A stretch of DNA of 64,000 bases from Acanthaster planci (lineage: Eukaryota > Echinodermata > Asteroidea > Valvatida > Acanthasteridae), in NCBI RefSeq assembly GCF_001949145.1, contig NW_019091366.1:2981425-3045424 (forward strand). The letters run 5' to 3'. This document shows positions 23,251 through 35,396 of this stretch, piece after piece. Under the pieces are notes generated by a model, which saw nothing but the letters and a program-made list of their open reading frames with translations, made no database searches and was not told the DNA's origin. The translations under genes and the position numbers were made by a program. Every line of letters starts with the position of its first letter. Position 1 is the first letter of the stretch.

Positions 23251-26200
23251 TTACCTGAGATTATTTACAACTGCACTTGTAAACTCACTGGTTGTGGCAT
23301 ATCCACCCATGTCTTGTGTGCGTACCTTCAGTCAAGAAAAGACACAAAAGAAAAATAAGCATCTGCATGCAAATAAAACATAAAAATATACTGCTTTTAT
23401 GAAAGCAAAGTACTTGATATTAAAAAAATCAAAATTGGGAAAAATTCTTAGGGGTATCAAGGCAAAGAAATGAATGATGAAGGTAACTGCTCTAGCTTCT
23501 TTGAAATTTAAGGATTGGTACTGAAATTCATATCACAGTCAGGTGAGTACGAATTTGAAATTTAGTGTAAATTGCCCCAGAAATGAAGATAATTTATAGA
23601 CGTCAGAAGGTATTTCCATTCGCAATTGTCACTGAGCAATCTAAGTCTTGACTGAACTCACCTTGCCTGCACTGACAACTGACTCCACTGCTCTTTGAAT
23701 GAGCTTGGCATACGAATCCATGCTGTAATTCAATAAAAAAGGGAAAGAGTTACAAAAGATAGTTTGTGGTTTATTGTTAAAATGGGTACAGGTGTTTGAT
23801 ATCTACATCGTTTATGTGTCTTGACCATGATGCCTCTATGTAAGGGGTCAGTAATAAACTAGATCTTAACGTGTCTCCATCGCCTATAAACCATACAATT
23901 ACACAATGCAACATCTAAGATTCTTAAAAGAAAACACTCATATAATGTAGCCATCAATTTCCTGTTTTTATTTCTACAGTTGAAAGAAGATTTTGAAGTG
24001 TTTGTTGAGCCAAACTGTTTTTTCACTTTTGGGCATCCTTTGAAGCCATACTGATAAATGACTGATGAAAGAGTAAAATTCTACGGGCCAACAGGATGAA
24101 CGAGTAGACTCTACCAAGAGCCTCAGAAGATTAAAATGTCATTAATGATTTGGACAATACACTTACTGAAGATGTTTGAGCATGTTGGCAGCACAGAGAA
24201 ACATAGCTGTAGGATTAGCAATGTTACGCCCCACAGCTTGTGAGAAGGTATGTCTAGCACCCTGACCAATCAAATAAAGAATTCCCATCATGACTTTAAA
24301 CAACTTGCCCAATCGACATACACATCCAAAATTTGAATTAACACTGACATGAAACAAAAGAAACATTGTCATTATGATCAAAGGCATGAAAATATATGTT
24401 TAAAATAAATTGAACACCATGAGAGGCATCTGAGACAAATCTAAAGAGCAATACACTTTCAGTGAAAGTTTTTATCACACAAAACGTAAATTCTAGCAAA
24501 TGTCTTCTGCTTGGTAAACTTTTGACTTCATTCTATTTTGTTTACATTGATATAATTTCCCATCAACTTACAGGCTCAAATATTGCAAATTCCGTGGAGT
24601 AACTTTCTCCAGGAACCACCCCTGCTCCACCAACCAGCCCAGCCGCTAAGTTATCAACAATGTTGCCATAGAGGTTAGGGGTGACCAGCACATCAAACTG
24701 ATGAGGATTGGAAGCCAACTGCATGCAACAATTGTCAACAATCATAGACTCGAACTGGATCTTAGGGTACAAAGTTGAGATCTGGCGACAGCTTTCAAGA
24801 AAGAGACCATCCCCAAGTTTCCTAGAAAAGAAAACAGAATTTAATTGATATTGCAGGAATAGAAGTGACAACAGGGTAACCTGTGCAATGGATATTTAAG
24901 CATAACAAATAACTGGCTCGATCATAACATTTGTGTTTCACAAATATTTGTACCCGAAGGATAATAAAGCACTGTATGGTATCATCAATCTTAAACATTA
25001 GCCAATTAATTTTCTGATTGATCCGAGTTGCCTAGACATCACGATTTTCAAGCAGCCTAAGAGGATGGGCTATCATTAAGTCTATGCCTCGTCGGCTGTC
25101 AAACCTGATGCAGCGAAGCAAAAATGATAAAATCTGTCATCCAAGCGTGAAGAGTACTCACATTATATTTGCCTTGTGTACTGCAGTAACTTTCTGACGA
25201 TCATTTCTTCTGGCGTAATCAAAAGCAAACTTTGCAATCCGCATTGAGTTGGCTCTTGTAATAATCTTCAGGCATTCTACAACACCAGGAACACTCTGAT
25301 AGAAAAAAGAATCCATACGCCAGTACAAATAAATAATATCCACTCTTTTCAAACTTACGAAAGTGATCTCCGAGTCTCAATACATAAGGCATACAGTCAC
25401 ATGATCATTGCAAACATAGACAATGCAGGATTACCTCATGTTCCAATGCACTATACTCTCCTTCTGTCTGTTCACGTATTACAACAAAATCCAGACCAGT
25501 GTGTCTTGTCTTAATGCCCGGCAGAGTACGACACCTAACAACATTGGCAAATAGGTCCAATTCTCGTCTGTCAGGGAAAAATATTTTAGTCAAGTCATAA
25601 GATGTGTTTAATACAGTTATTAACAGAAAAGTTCCAGAGACGGCAATCAGTTGGTGCTTAATTAGCAAACAAATACACACTTTATGTGATCAAACATCCT
25701 GAGCTTGCTACGAGCTCTTAGAAGAAACAACACATCCACAATCTAAATTCCTACATTTTCTATGGTTAATAATGGTTTGTGAAGACTCTGTACATACATT
25801 AAGCCATGGAATTTGGCCCTCGTTTTACCTAGCAGTTCTAAGTGCAAGTTTCAAATAGGAAAGGTACATGTACTCCCTCTGAGTGTTCATAATTGTACAT
25901 GTTCATTGGTGTTGTGATGTTTGACTTCAAGAGTTACCAAACCTGATTTTCATGTTGAGTGTCTGAAGCTCACCACCTCCTCCCCAGGGTGTGTGAATGA
26001 TTCCCTTGAGGGCAACCTGGTTCCGCTTAAAGGAATCAATGACATCACCTACAGTGGCACTCTTCCCTACTTGTACCTCACTGCAGAAAGAAAAAATACA
26101 TAATGACATCAACCAGTTCTAAGCAATATTGAAAATAAAACCTGCAATGTATAAATCATGAGTAATTTCCATTTTCAGTGCTATAAGTTGAAACGTAGTG

Positions 26201-27707
26201 TTATAACACCACATATTATGCAAGATTTTGTTCAGCTTAAAGGAGAAAAGATCTTGTATTAATTCAAAACTGCACAGCAGTGATCAAAAAATTACATAAA
26301 TGTTGGCATACCAGTACCTGACAAATAATTCCTCAAAGTCTACTGGCACTTCTGCACTTTTGAACACTTCCCTGACAGATAACATAAGTTCAGGACCAAC
26401 GCCATCCCCTGGGATTAGTGTGACAGTCCTCTTGGTGTCTGGCTCAGCTACTGGAGCCTGGGAACATCACAAACATATTTAAGTAAAAAAGCAATTAAGG
26501 GTCTAGGAAGCAAGGAGAAAAAGAAGCAGGCTAAGAGTGAAATAGGAGAAGCAACAGTTCTTTTATATGAAAAACAAGCAATAGAGGGGCTGCATGGAGC
26601 ACCCTCACAGAGGACAGGTCTTGGTTCCTGTGTAATATGCTTGAAAAGACCCTATAGTCCTTTCTTGTCATATAAATCTAAATAACAAACATGTCCTTTG
26701 TGAGGGCACTCCACACAGCCCCTCTAAGGCTCTGGACTATAGGCCTAAAAGAAGCCAAAAGACATAAATAAATGTTTAATTCTCTTGTAGACCACGTGGC
26801 CACTGGATGATCTTCATAATTTTAATATTGTTTTGTTTAGACAGATTTCCATACTAACCACTTTTATTAACACTTTGAATTAGGTTTAACTGGAAAAAGT
26901 AACCAAAACTCACTAAAGACAATCTGAATTCTAACACTTGTATTTTCTAACTTACCACAGGTTTTTGACAAGCTTGGCTTATTGCAAGTGTTCTGACTAG
27001 TAAGTGGACTGATGGTAACTGTGAAAAGTAATGTTTGAATAGTAAATGTTAATAACAGCATTTACAGTGACAAAAAATGATTTCAAGATTTTGGGGAGTC
27101 AGGTTGGCGTAGTGATTCTTTCTCAACGCCTTCCATCTCTGCGGCCCGGGTTCGAATCCTGGCCCAGTCCACATGTGGATTGGTTTTCAGTCCCTACCTG
27201 ATTCCGCGGGTTTTACCCAGAATATTCCTTTGGGGTTTTCCTCCTACCTCTAAAACTGTAACTGCTTCTCACTGTCTCCTCTCTACAGCCTCAGGTTTTT
27301 ATTCAGGCTTGCGAGCTACAGTGCCTGGGGTGCTTTTGAGGAATTCTTGGTGTCATTACCAGTGGGAGTGGGACCACGATGCCTGCCACGATAGTTACTA
27401 CCACTGTACCAGTACCACTGCCATACCCCCAGAACTGTGGGGTCCAACGTACGTCCGCTCCACTTCTATGTTCATGGGAGCGCAGCGGGCGTCGGACCCC
27501 ACAGTTCTGGGGGGTAGGCCTACCAGTGGCAGTGCCACTGCCATGCCAGGGGGATGGGTAGAGTCAGTCTGCCACATAGCATTATGCGTTATCACAATCA
27601 AAAGTAACAGGAAAGATAGACATACAAATACAAAAAGGAGGAAGTTAATTACTCACTTTTAAACCAGTCCTCGTTAATATTTTGCAAAAGAGGCTAGAAT
27701 TCGCCAT
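23251..27707 (-). CDS. IDH3B: Isocitrate dehydrogenase [NAD] subunit beta, mitochondrial
   Basis: This is the beta subunit of the mitochondrial NAD-dependent isocitrate dehydrogenase, which oxidises isocitrate to 2-oxoglutarate in the TCA cycle. Ten coding exons (5' to 3'): 27707-27657, 27018-26956, 26457-26318, 26080-25943, 25567-25435, 25295-25162, 24821-24572, 24261-24167, 23722-23662, 23325-23251. All phases agree, giving about 379 residues. The first two exons encode a basic, Ser-rich presequence ([17 protein letters not shown]) typical of mitochondrial import. Family motifs: [45 protein letters not shown], the signature [20 protein letters not shown], and [10 protein letters not shown]. 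The acid-rich ALEHE and [10 protein letters not shown] stretches favour the beta over the alpha or gamma subunit. It is divergently oriented to the AhpD-like gene, with about 1.4 kb between their start codons. Confidence 0.95.
26583..26726. mobile_element. MITE with about 35 bp terminal inverted repeats
   Basis: The left end AGAGGGGCTGCATGGAGCAC (26583 onward) pairs with the right end ending CTCCACACAGCCCCTCT (26726). The element is about 144 bp, without coding capacity, in the IDH3B intron between exons 2 and 3. It resembles a small DNA-transposon derivative. Confidence 0.75.
27092..27290 (+). mobile_element. tRNA-derived SINE
   Basis: The 5' part has RNA polymerase III promoter boxes: an A-box-like TGGCGTAGTG (27105-27114) and a perfect B box GGTTCGAATCC (27149-27159), with GGGGAGTCAGG at the start and TGGCCCAGTCC pairing as a tRNA-like end. 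A pyrimidine-rich tail (GATTGGTTTTCAGTCCCTAC, then GGGGTTTTCCTCCTACCTC) follows as in animal SINE bodies. The 3' limit is approximate. It lies in IDH3B intron 1, antisense to that gene. Confidence 0.75.
27401..27545. repeat. Inverted repeat around CCCCCAGAACTGTGGGGTC
   Basis: The left arm (about 27401-27449) includes ACCCCCAGAACTGTGGGGTC, and the right arm (about 27490-27545) its complement GACCCCACAGTTCTGGGGGG, each flanked by CAGTGGCAGTG/CACTGCCA words. A related single copy (CTACCCCCAGAACTGGGGAG) occurs near 28694, so the motif is dispersed. Confidence 0.75.
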
Positions 27708-29149
27708 CAGTTTGATCCGTATTTCTTCACGGTCTAGTCTGAGTGACACAGTAGGCAATACACCAATGCAAGGTTCAGAACAGACTGGACCCTCTAGATT
27801 CAACGTTTTAAATGTACATGTACTCCCAGATCCTTGAAATGATCGAAGAGGGAAACCAGACCGATGTTAACATGGCCCCTTTCACCATGCGCGCAATTTG
27901 TCGCCAGCTTTGCTGGAGTAGTATTTCAAGATCTCAGCTGATAATCTTACCGTTCATCTCTCTCAATAAAAGTGAGAATCACTTCCGACGGATGGCGAAG
28001 GTATTTAAACAATTAGATACTTGATCCATGGAGGAAGGAAAAAACATTGAGGACAAGCCTAGGTTCCCCATACAGCGGCGGACCCAGGATTTTTCAAAAG
28101 GGGGGGGGGGTGAACTGAAACCATGGAGGTAGTATGAAAAGTATCCACTCGGTTTGGGGATTGGAGCAATTTTGTATTCTAGGCACTCTGTGGTGCAATT
28201 TCAGATGGTATGACCCCTCTCTTTTCTTTGCTTGCCCTTTTCTTCCTTTTCATTTATTTATTTATTTATTTAATTTTTTGAAAAGGGGGTGGGGCGTGTA
28301 CCCTACCCCCCCGATGATCTGCCCCTGTTCCCTGATTCTTTCCCATGACATACACTAGGCCTACCCATGGACGTATATAAAAAAAAGCAGGACTCGCAAT
28401 GCCCTTAATCAGCTTATAGAGATCATTAAAACCACTAGCGGCCATTTTACCAAGCCGAATACAAATTAAGTTTGCCCAGCAATGCCCGCCTTTGTTCTCC
28501 CTGGCATCAATAGAAGCAAGCCAACCCACCCATTTGTATTCGGCTTGGTAAAAGGCCGCTGGTTGGCTTCTATTTCATGTATTTCATATAAAGGCGTTGC
28601 AAGTCCAGGGTTTTTTTTATATATGTCCGTGGGCCTACCCCCAGTCTGAGCCTAGTATTAAACTTGGACTACACTACCCCCGACGTCCGTCCTGCTACCC
28701 CCAGAACTGGGGAGTCCGCATCTGCCTCACGAGACATACACTATTTCCGATGATCGAAAGGGTACTGACTAACATTAGGCACATTAGGGGCATTAGGGTG
28801 TCGATGCTGTAAGTTTTGACAAAATTGTGCATCAAGAGAACAAGGAGAAACTTGCATGTACACGTACATGTAATTAGACTGGAGCTTATTGCTATGGGAG
28901 TTTTGAAGGCACGCACAGGTGTCACTCATTTTATTAGTGCAGCACCATGTGTTAGTTTTGTACAACCTCAATTGTAGGCCTATATAGGCCCTAATTATTT
29001 ACAAAAATAAGTGAAGTTTAATTATTGTGTTGAAATATGTGAACATTGATGTTCTGAAGGTGCTTGGAAGTTTTAAATTAGTTCACTACCTAATTGAAAA
29101 AGGTGGATGTGACTGAAATTAACCAATCTTACAAGAAGTGGAGACTGTC
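27708..29149. other. Divergent intergenic region IDH3B / AhpD-like gene
   Basis: No coding exon is evident. It holds fragments of mobile elements: a sequence beginning CAGCGGCGGACCCAGGATTT (28073) with a G run and matching C run near 28300, the nested inverted-repeat element at 28356-28641, and the CCCCCAGAACTGGGG copy at about 28694. The IDH3B promoter should lie directly above 27707. Confidence 0.5.
28356..28641. mobile_element. Nested inverted-repeat element (MITE)
   Basis: The outer arms pair TAGGCCTACCCATGGACGTA at the left with its diverged complement ending TATGTCCGTGGGCCTA at the right, including A-run/T-run segments and GGACTCGCAATGCC/GGCGTTGCAAGTCC. Inside lies a second inverted pair (28437-28466 and 28532-28560) with TTACCAAGCCGAATACAAAT and its complement. 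The length is about 286 bp and there is no coding frame. Confidence 0.8.
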
Positions 29150-30950
29150 ATGACAAAGATGCTTGCACTTGATCATTTTCATCAGGCTCCTGTGATGTTA
29201 GGGAGCTCCATTTCCCATGGACACCGGGGGTTTTGCATTGGAACTGAACATCCAATCAGCCGTTATCCAGTCCCCAATCAAGAGGACTTACCACAAGACA
29301 TGCAAGATACCATTAACGAAGTTGCAGAGAGGGTAACAGGCTCAACAAATTCACTTTACATGTGCAAGGATCCCATTAAAACAAACTACTGTTAGCATTG
29401 TTCTCAGAGCAAGACTTGGATACAACCTGTCATCCGATCCATACAGAATTCTGTTGCCAGATGCCCCATTGTATTTTGCCTATTTCTGATTTTAACGTTC
29501 TAAAGTGCACTCAACCAAGGGAAAATGAAATCAACTCAAAGAATAAAAGTTTTGACAGGTGAAAGAATGGTACTGGAATGTTTTTCAAGGAAAAATGAGC
29601 AATTTAGGGGCAAACCTTTGAGCTTTATGTACATATATTTGCAAAAGAGTTGTTTGTGCATTGTTACTTATACTGAAAATGTGAATGATTTGGCTGAAAT
29701 AGATTCATATATTTATGACTTTATTCATTGCTTTCAGAGTGGATTTGTTCCTAATGTCTTCAAAGCACTCTCCCACCGGCCAGATGAATTCCGAGCTTTT
29801 TTCAGGTATTATGATGTCATCATGGGAAAAGAAACAGGATCACTCACTAAAGCTGATAAAGAAATGATCGTTGTTGCTACCAGCTCAGTCAACAACTGCT
29901 TGTATTGCATCATATCTCACTCAGCACTGTTTAGGATCTACTCCAAGAATCGTATTCTAGCTGACCAGGTGAGGAACATCTATGGGCAAATTTGATCAAG
30001 GACCTCTTGTTAACTAGTGGTTGGTTTGTGCATCATGTACAGTGAAGTTGAATTATGAATGACCCCAGTCCAACGTTGTTAGGTCATTAGGTCGAAGGGG
30101 ACAAGAGGTGGCCTGAGGAAGTGCAGAATAGCAAAAAGAAAAGTGAAAAGGGTCGTTTCTCTCTGCACTGTGCTATTGAAAATGGTTCATGTCAACCAAC
30201 GATGCGATCAACCTTGACAGGCTGGTCGTGAATAGTTGACTAGACTTGTACAACCGTTGTTCACTAATGTGCATTCCATCAGAGTTAGTGGAACTATGAT
30301 TAACTATGATAATTGATCGAAGTGACCCTGTAGTTACGATTCATTTGAAAATGTCCAATGTCATTCAGACGTGCATGCAATTTGAGGTCTGTCCTACCAG
30401 TGCACCCTACACAAACTCGCATGTGTGCTTTGTTCCCAAATGACTTCACTGTTTGAAATACCAGACTGGTTCACTGAAGTAGGTTTCACAATGCATTTTA
30501 CACCTGTAAATGCTATTTAAAAATGTGCACTTAAGAATATAGCATTTAAGTAAGGATTATTAAAGTGGGTCTTGAGACTAATACTACAAATGTGAAAAGT
30601 TAATGCCGTGTTGTACATGTTCATGGAATGCATTTCCTTGCAAAGTTTGACAAAAGAGGTATTTTATGATATCTCCACATCTTCAGATTGCAGCCAATTG
30701 GGAATGTGCTGAATTGGACTCCCGACAACGAGTGATTGTGGAGTTTGCCATTGCTGTCTGCAAGTCTGAGACTATCACAGAAGAACACTTTAAGAAACTA
30801 GAAGCACACGGCTTGGACCGTGAAGATGCTTGGGACATTGGTGCTATTGCTTCTTTGTTTGCATTGTCAAATCGAATGGCTCATCTTACAGATATGAGAC
30901 CAAATAAAGAGTTTTATTTAATGGGAAGGGTGCCCAAAGAGAAAAAGTAG
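29150..30950 (+). CDS. AhpD-like peroxidase-related enzyme (carboxymuconolactone decarboxylase fold)
   Basis: Three coding exons: 29150-29332, 29738-29968, 30687-30950 (TAG), all joining in phase 0, for 225 residues. The middle exon carries the AhpD-type redox centre: Glu103, Cys115-L-Y-Cys118 and His122, with spacings (E-x11-C-x2-C-x3-H) equal to those of bacterial AhpD alkylhydroperoxidases. The segment SGFVPNVFKALSHRPDEFRA before it, and the C-terminal helical half (DSRQRVIVEFAIAVCKS onward), match the bacterial 'uncharacterized peroxidase-related enzyme' family. The predicted role is a thiol-dependent peroxidase; the substrate is unknown. No targeting signal is obvious. A start at 29150 gives MTKMLALDHFHQAP; no better upstream ATG is in frame. 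A bacterial ancestry is likely for the family, but the gene has introns, so it is a resident gene and not contamination. Confidence 0.88.
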
Positions 30951-32158
30951 GAGCACAGCTGGATATCAGAAACAAAAGCACTGCAGTCAACAAAATGGAA
31001 ATCTTAGAGTCACTGTAATCACACTTTAATTTTTACAGTAAATTACACAGAAATTGATCATATCCAAACATTTTTCAACATTTAACATCTGAAGTTGACC
31101 ACATCTAAACTGTTAACTGGTATCAAGCATTCAAAGTTCTATCCATGAAAAAGTGTCTTATCTTGGTATTGTGATTTTTTTGTTATATTTATTTTGATCA
31201 ATACCACTTAGTAAATTCACTTTAATTACAAAATAAAAAAGTTGCATTTGTGAAAAAAAGTAAAATCTAATGAAGTCCAACAGATTACAAAGTGGAGTTT
31301 ACTTTCTAACAGGTACAGAATGTTAACAACCTTGGCAGTCTATCATGTAAAATGTATGTATAAATATAGAACTATGTCATTTAAGCTAAGCTGTTTTTAC
31401 CATTGTTTCATTGACACCTTTGTAAATGTGTTTCAGTTTATGCAAGATTGCTGTTCAATGCACGTGCATCTAGTGGTTAATTAATTGAAGTTGAAAGATA
31501 ATGTTTTCATGATGGACGTGCAGTTGAAAACAAAAGAAAAAAAAAAGAAAACAACTGTGGTTTGGTAATGATGTTGAATATTGATAAGAGCATTATTGTG
31601 AATACTTTTCTCAAATGAACTGAAGGGAACAAAACTGGATTGATCCTTAGATTTTTAGATAGGTGATGAGTGTCTTGATTGTATTACAAACCTCCTCTTG
31701 AACTAAACTGGGTATGGGAAGGTTTATGGGATATAGGTTTAAGGATATGGGAAGCTGTAGAGTAGGTTGTAAAAATTTAGCATACATTATGAAAGGTTGA
31801 CAGACTTCCAGTAGAGTCTGCAATACTGCACTTTTGAAACACAGAAAGATGCACATTTTGAATTTAATAATTGTATGCAGTTCACTCAAAGATAAAATGT
31901 ACAAATAAAATACAAATTTGTGTTGTCTGAAGCTTGAAAGTTGCAAAATAAAACTGGCAGCTCATTAACGTACAAATGTATGCATAGATGTACTTACATG
32001 TCTGACTGTCCTAGGTGTTTCTTTCAACTATTGGGAATATTTAGTTGAAGTTGTGTCTAATATAAGTTTTAAGGTTTCCTGTCTCCTTGACTGGAGATGA
32101 TAAAAGACACACTGATATGATAGAACAAAATTCATGGCATCTGCAAAATTCTTTAGGT
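30951..32158. other. Convergent intergenic region
   Basis: 3' flanks of the AhpD-like and CIMIP2 genes. AATAAA at 31232-31237, about 280 nt after the AhpD-like stop, is a plausible polyadenylation signal. The minus-strand frame at 31647-31946 has no recognisable domain. Confidence 0.45.
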
Positions 32159-35100
32159 TCAAACTGACTGTTGAACGACGGACAAATGCTGACCATATGT
32201 TGGCTGCTCATGGAAACACACAGGCAGGGACCGAGTCGTATCACCATAAGTGTGGCCAAACTGGAATCGAATCTCTGTTAAATAGAAAAAGAGAAATTTA
32301 GAGTTACCGTTTTGAATAAATGATAATGGTTGAAAGATTTCAAACAATTTAAATTCTCAGTTGAGTAACACCACTACCACATTTAAAGAAGGCACTATGA
32401 AATTCTAGAATCCTGCTCACGTGGTAGGTATCCTGTGTACTTGGGCACCATTCCAATTTGCTTGTAAAGACGTCTCTGCATCAAGACATCTCTGTCTTCT
32501 TTGGTAAGCTGGATGGATGCCTTTGCTTGGTCATCTGGAAGCATGGTCCTGAAAAAAGAAAAATGATGCAAAAAGAATGAAGACAAAAAATCTCAGGCAG
32601 TTACTTCACAATCTGTTCAATTATAAAGAGGGCTAAAGGTTGGAACAAGAGAGGGCTAAAGGTTGGAACAAGAGGGCTAAAGGTTGGAACAAGAGCACTT
32701 TATAGCCTTAACATCTAAACAAAAAATCAGTTCATACTATAGTGATGAAAACAAGGGTACATGTACTAGCCTAGCTAGACCATGACATGGTAAAGTTATG
32801 TATAAACTCTAAACACACAAACTCTAGCTTACTTGGGAGTGTAGGCTTGTCCAATTCTCTCTGCATGCCTTTCTGTCTCATCATAGAAGGTATTGAAAGA
32901 TTTATCACAGATGGTATGATAGCGAGCACCTAGGCCCAGTTCAGACACACCTTGTCTTGGAATGAAGCCCTTGTACCCTGGCATAGGGGCTTCTCTAGAT
33001 GCACGTTTGTCTTCTGAGAAAGGGAAGGAATTCACCATGTTATATTGAGCGTACTTGGAAATTCGAAAAAGGAATCTGATGAATATTTTATGAATTACAT
33101 ATTGCTTTTAGTGGTATTTAAAAAGCAATGCCAAGTCATTACCACAGTTACAGAATTTAAAAAGTAAAGTACAAAAACCGAAAAAAAAATCGAGAAAACT
33201 CTTTCTCGTATTACAATCATGGAGGTATCAAACAAAGCTTTTCTAAGATTAAATTACAACTCAATCCACTCGGAGAACTGGTAAGGTTAAATTCTGTTAA
33301 CATTTTGAACAATCACCAACCTAGAAGTATTTTGGAAGTCGGATGTCTGTCCCTGTACTGGTTTAATCGGTGGATAACTGTCCCTTCATCTACCATTGGC
33401 CGTAGTGGTTTGATCTGCGTTTGTGCTTTTCGTAATGTGTGCACCTTGGTATCATGTTCCTTGGTGTTCCTCATGAAGTCATCAATGCAGACATCACAAT
33501 CTTCCTTATAGGTGTTGCCAAACTTGAATGGCATTCTGGGAATGTAGCCTGTAATGCGAAGCATTTAAGGTGAAAAAGTACATGAATATGTACATAAGGG
33601 GGCTACATTCAAAAGTATTTTGAGATCGAGGTAAACAAAACGGATTTTGTTGTGGCTTATCAAGCTACATGTATACTGGAAAAGGGTTTTCAGAACAGGC
33701 CCAAAAAACTTGTAGCATTTGATAATTTTAATTTAATCAGGAAATTGATAAGGGAAGGGCTAGCGGTAAGAAACAAGTTCTTGACAATATGAGTGTGTTT
33801 AAAGCTGGGGGAAATTCTTTTCCTTTAAGTAAATATATGAACTAAATTATCATCAATAAAGGAATATGAGAGAATTTTGGGGGGCGGGTGGGGTTAGAAC
33901 TTCACCTGATATGAAAATAACAAAATACGTGTAAATAAATGTGCCTGATACCTGTGTATCCAGGAACCATTTTCTCTGTCAGCTTATTGTCTCCTGTTGA
34001 TTTAGGAAGTTTAAGATCTCGTCTTGTACCACTCCCTTCCACATCCTCTGGACCACTTAGACCTGTTCCAACAAAGGTTGTCTTTGGATCAAAATAGTTC
34101 TGCGGAGAGGCTGTATATGCTGGATGCCTGGTTCTCCATGACTATAAATTATAAATTAAACAGAAAAGGGTCTCAATATAGTATAATGTTGCATAAGCCT
34201 ACTTGAAAGAACGCGTTTGAAAACTGCATGCAGATAAAAGATTCTCTTGGTTAGCTTAATACACATGAAAGTTAGGACACCAGCTTTTGACTTGGTGCGT
34301 AATGGGTCAGGTCACTCACATCAGTAACTCTTTCACATTTCAGGTCAGTCCAACAAGTGGCGGGGCAAAAACTAAAGTCAAATACGACTGTAGACATAAC
34401 TGAAGTTTCTGAATCATCCATACATTTTACATTCATAGACAAATGGTCACTTATTTTCAGTTTTTATCATACGTTCACACATACAGTCCTGAATTTTGAC
34501 ATGTGAACTATTATAATTAGTACATTACATGGATTGTATGAGTCCAACCGCTGGTTAGGTTACAGTGGCTAGACGTTCTAAAATTAAACATTTATATATT
34601 TCCACCATGCAGAAAATTCCTTGGGATGCACAGCAATTCTCTGGACAAATTCTATACTTAATGCACAAAAAAATGAATGTTATTCCTGGCTGAAACTTTT
34701 AAGTTTCATACTGCATATAAGAAATACATGTACATGCAAATGTGTTACCTCAGATAATTTATTTGTAGCATTGCCATATGTATCACCAACATGATACTTG
34801 TATTGCTCTATGTAACCTCGGTACCTGAAATAACACACATTAAAAGAATCATGGTTGATACTGAACGTAAATGAATCTCTTTAGATCAAATAATGTAATT
34901 ACATGTAAAATAATAAGAAATAGCAAGTTTCTTTATCTTACTGACCAAAAGGAAAATGATTTTATTTTAATGTTTTATTGCATTAGTTCACAAACACATC
35001 ACTTTTGCACTATATTATTCATATCAATCACTGTCAAACCATGTACATACATGTCATTGGTAAATTGTGAAAGAATTGGCATCTCACTTGAGATTTATTT

Positions 35101-35396
35101 ACAAATGGTGAAAGCATTCAACCCAACGTTACTAGCAAATATTGAATATATCGAAAATTCAACTGTTGTCACCATGGTCACTGACACGGCTACGGTAACC
35201 AATACAGGTGCAATACTTCAATCAATCAATTATATCCACGTAAAATGTGATTGCATTATGATAACCTCAAATACAATGGTTCAATTTAAAGTAAGTTTCC
35301 TTACCCCGGAAGTTCCGTTCCAGGTTTAAGTTGACTAAATTCTCTCCTTCTTTTAACATTCCACGTAGTGGAATTCGGCATAGATGTGTTCATCAT
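32159..35396 (-). CDS. Ciliary microtubule inner protein 2-like (FAM166 family)
   Basis: FAM166/CIMIP2 proteins (DUF2475) sit inside the doublet microtubules of motile cilia and flagella. Seven coding exons (5' to 3'): 35396-35305, 34824-34749, 34141-33952, 33548-33321, 33013-32833, 32548-32421, 32274-32159. All phases agree, giving 336 residues. The protein has four spaced copies of a family-type motif, P-G-Y-x-G-[FY]-[IL] followed about 8 residues later by G-x-T-Y: PGYRGYIEQYKYHVGDTYG, PGYTGYIPRMPFKFGNTYK, PGYKGFIPRQGVSELGLG and KYTGYLPQIRFQFGHTYGD. There is no signal peptide or membrane segment. Which paralogue (A, B or C type) is unclear. It is head to head with the TRPV gene. Confidence 0.85.
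32628..32694. repeat. Short tandem repeat, about 22-24 bp unit, three copies
   Basis: GAGGGCTAAAGGTTGGAACA occurs three times in a row in the CIMIP2 intron between exons 5 and 6. The copies are nearly identical, so it is likely variable in length. Confidence 0.8.

Noticed and set aside
27180-27662. Plus-strand 160-codon frame
   Set aside because: It runs through the SINE body and the adjacent inverted repeat in IDH3B intron 1. There is no family resemblance, and it is antisense to a secure gene.
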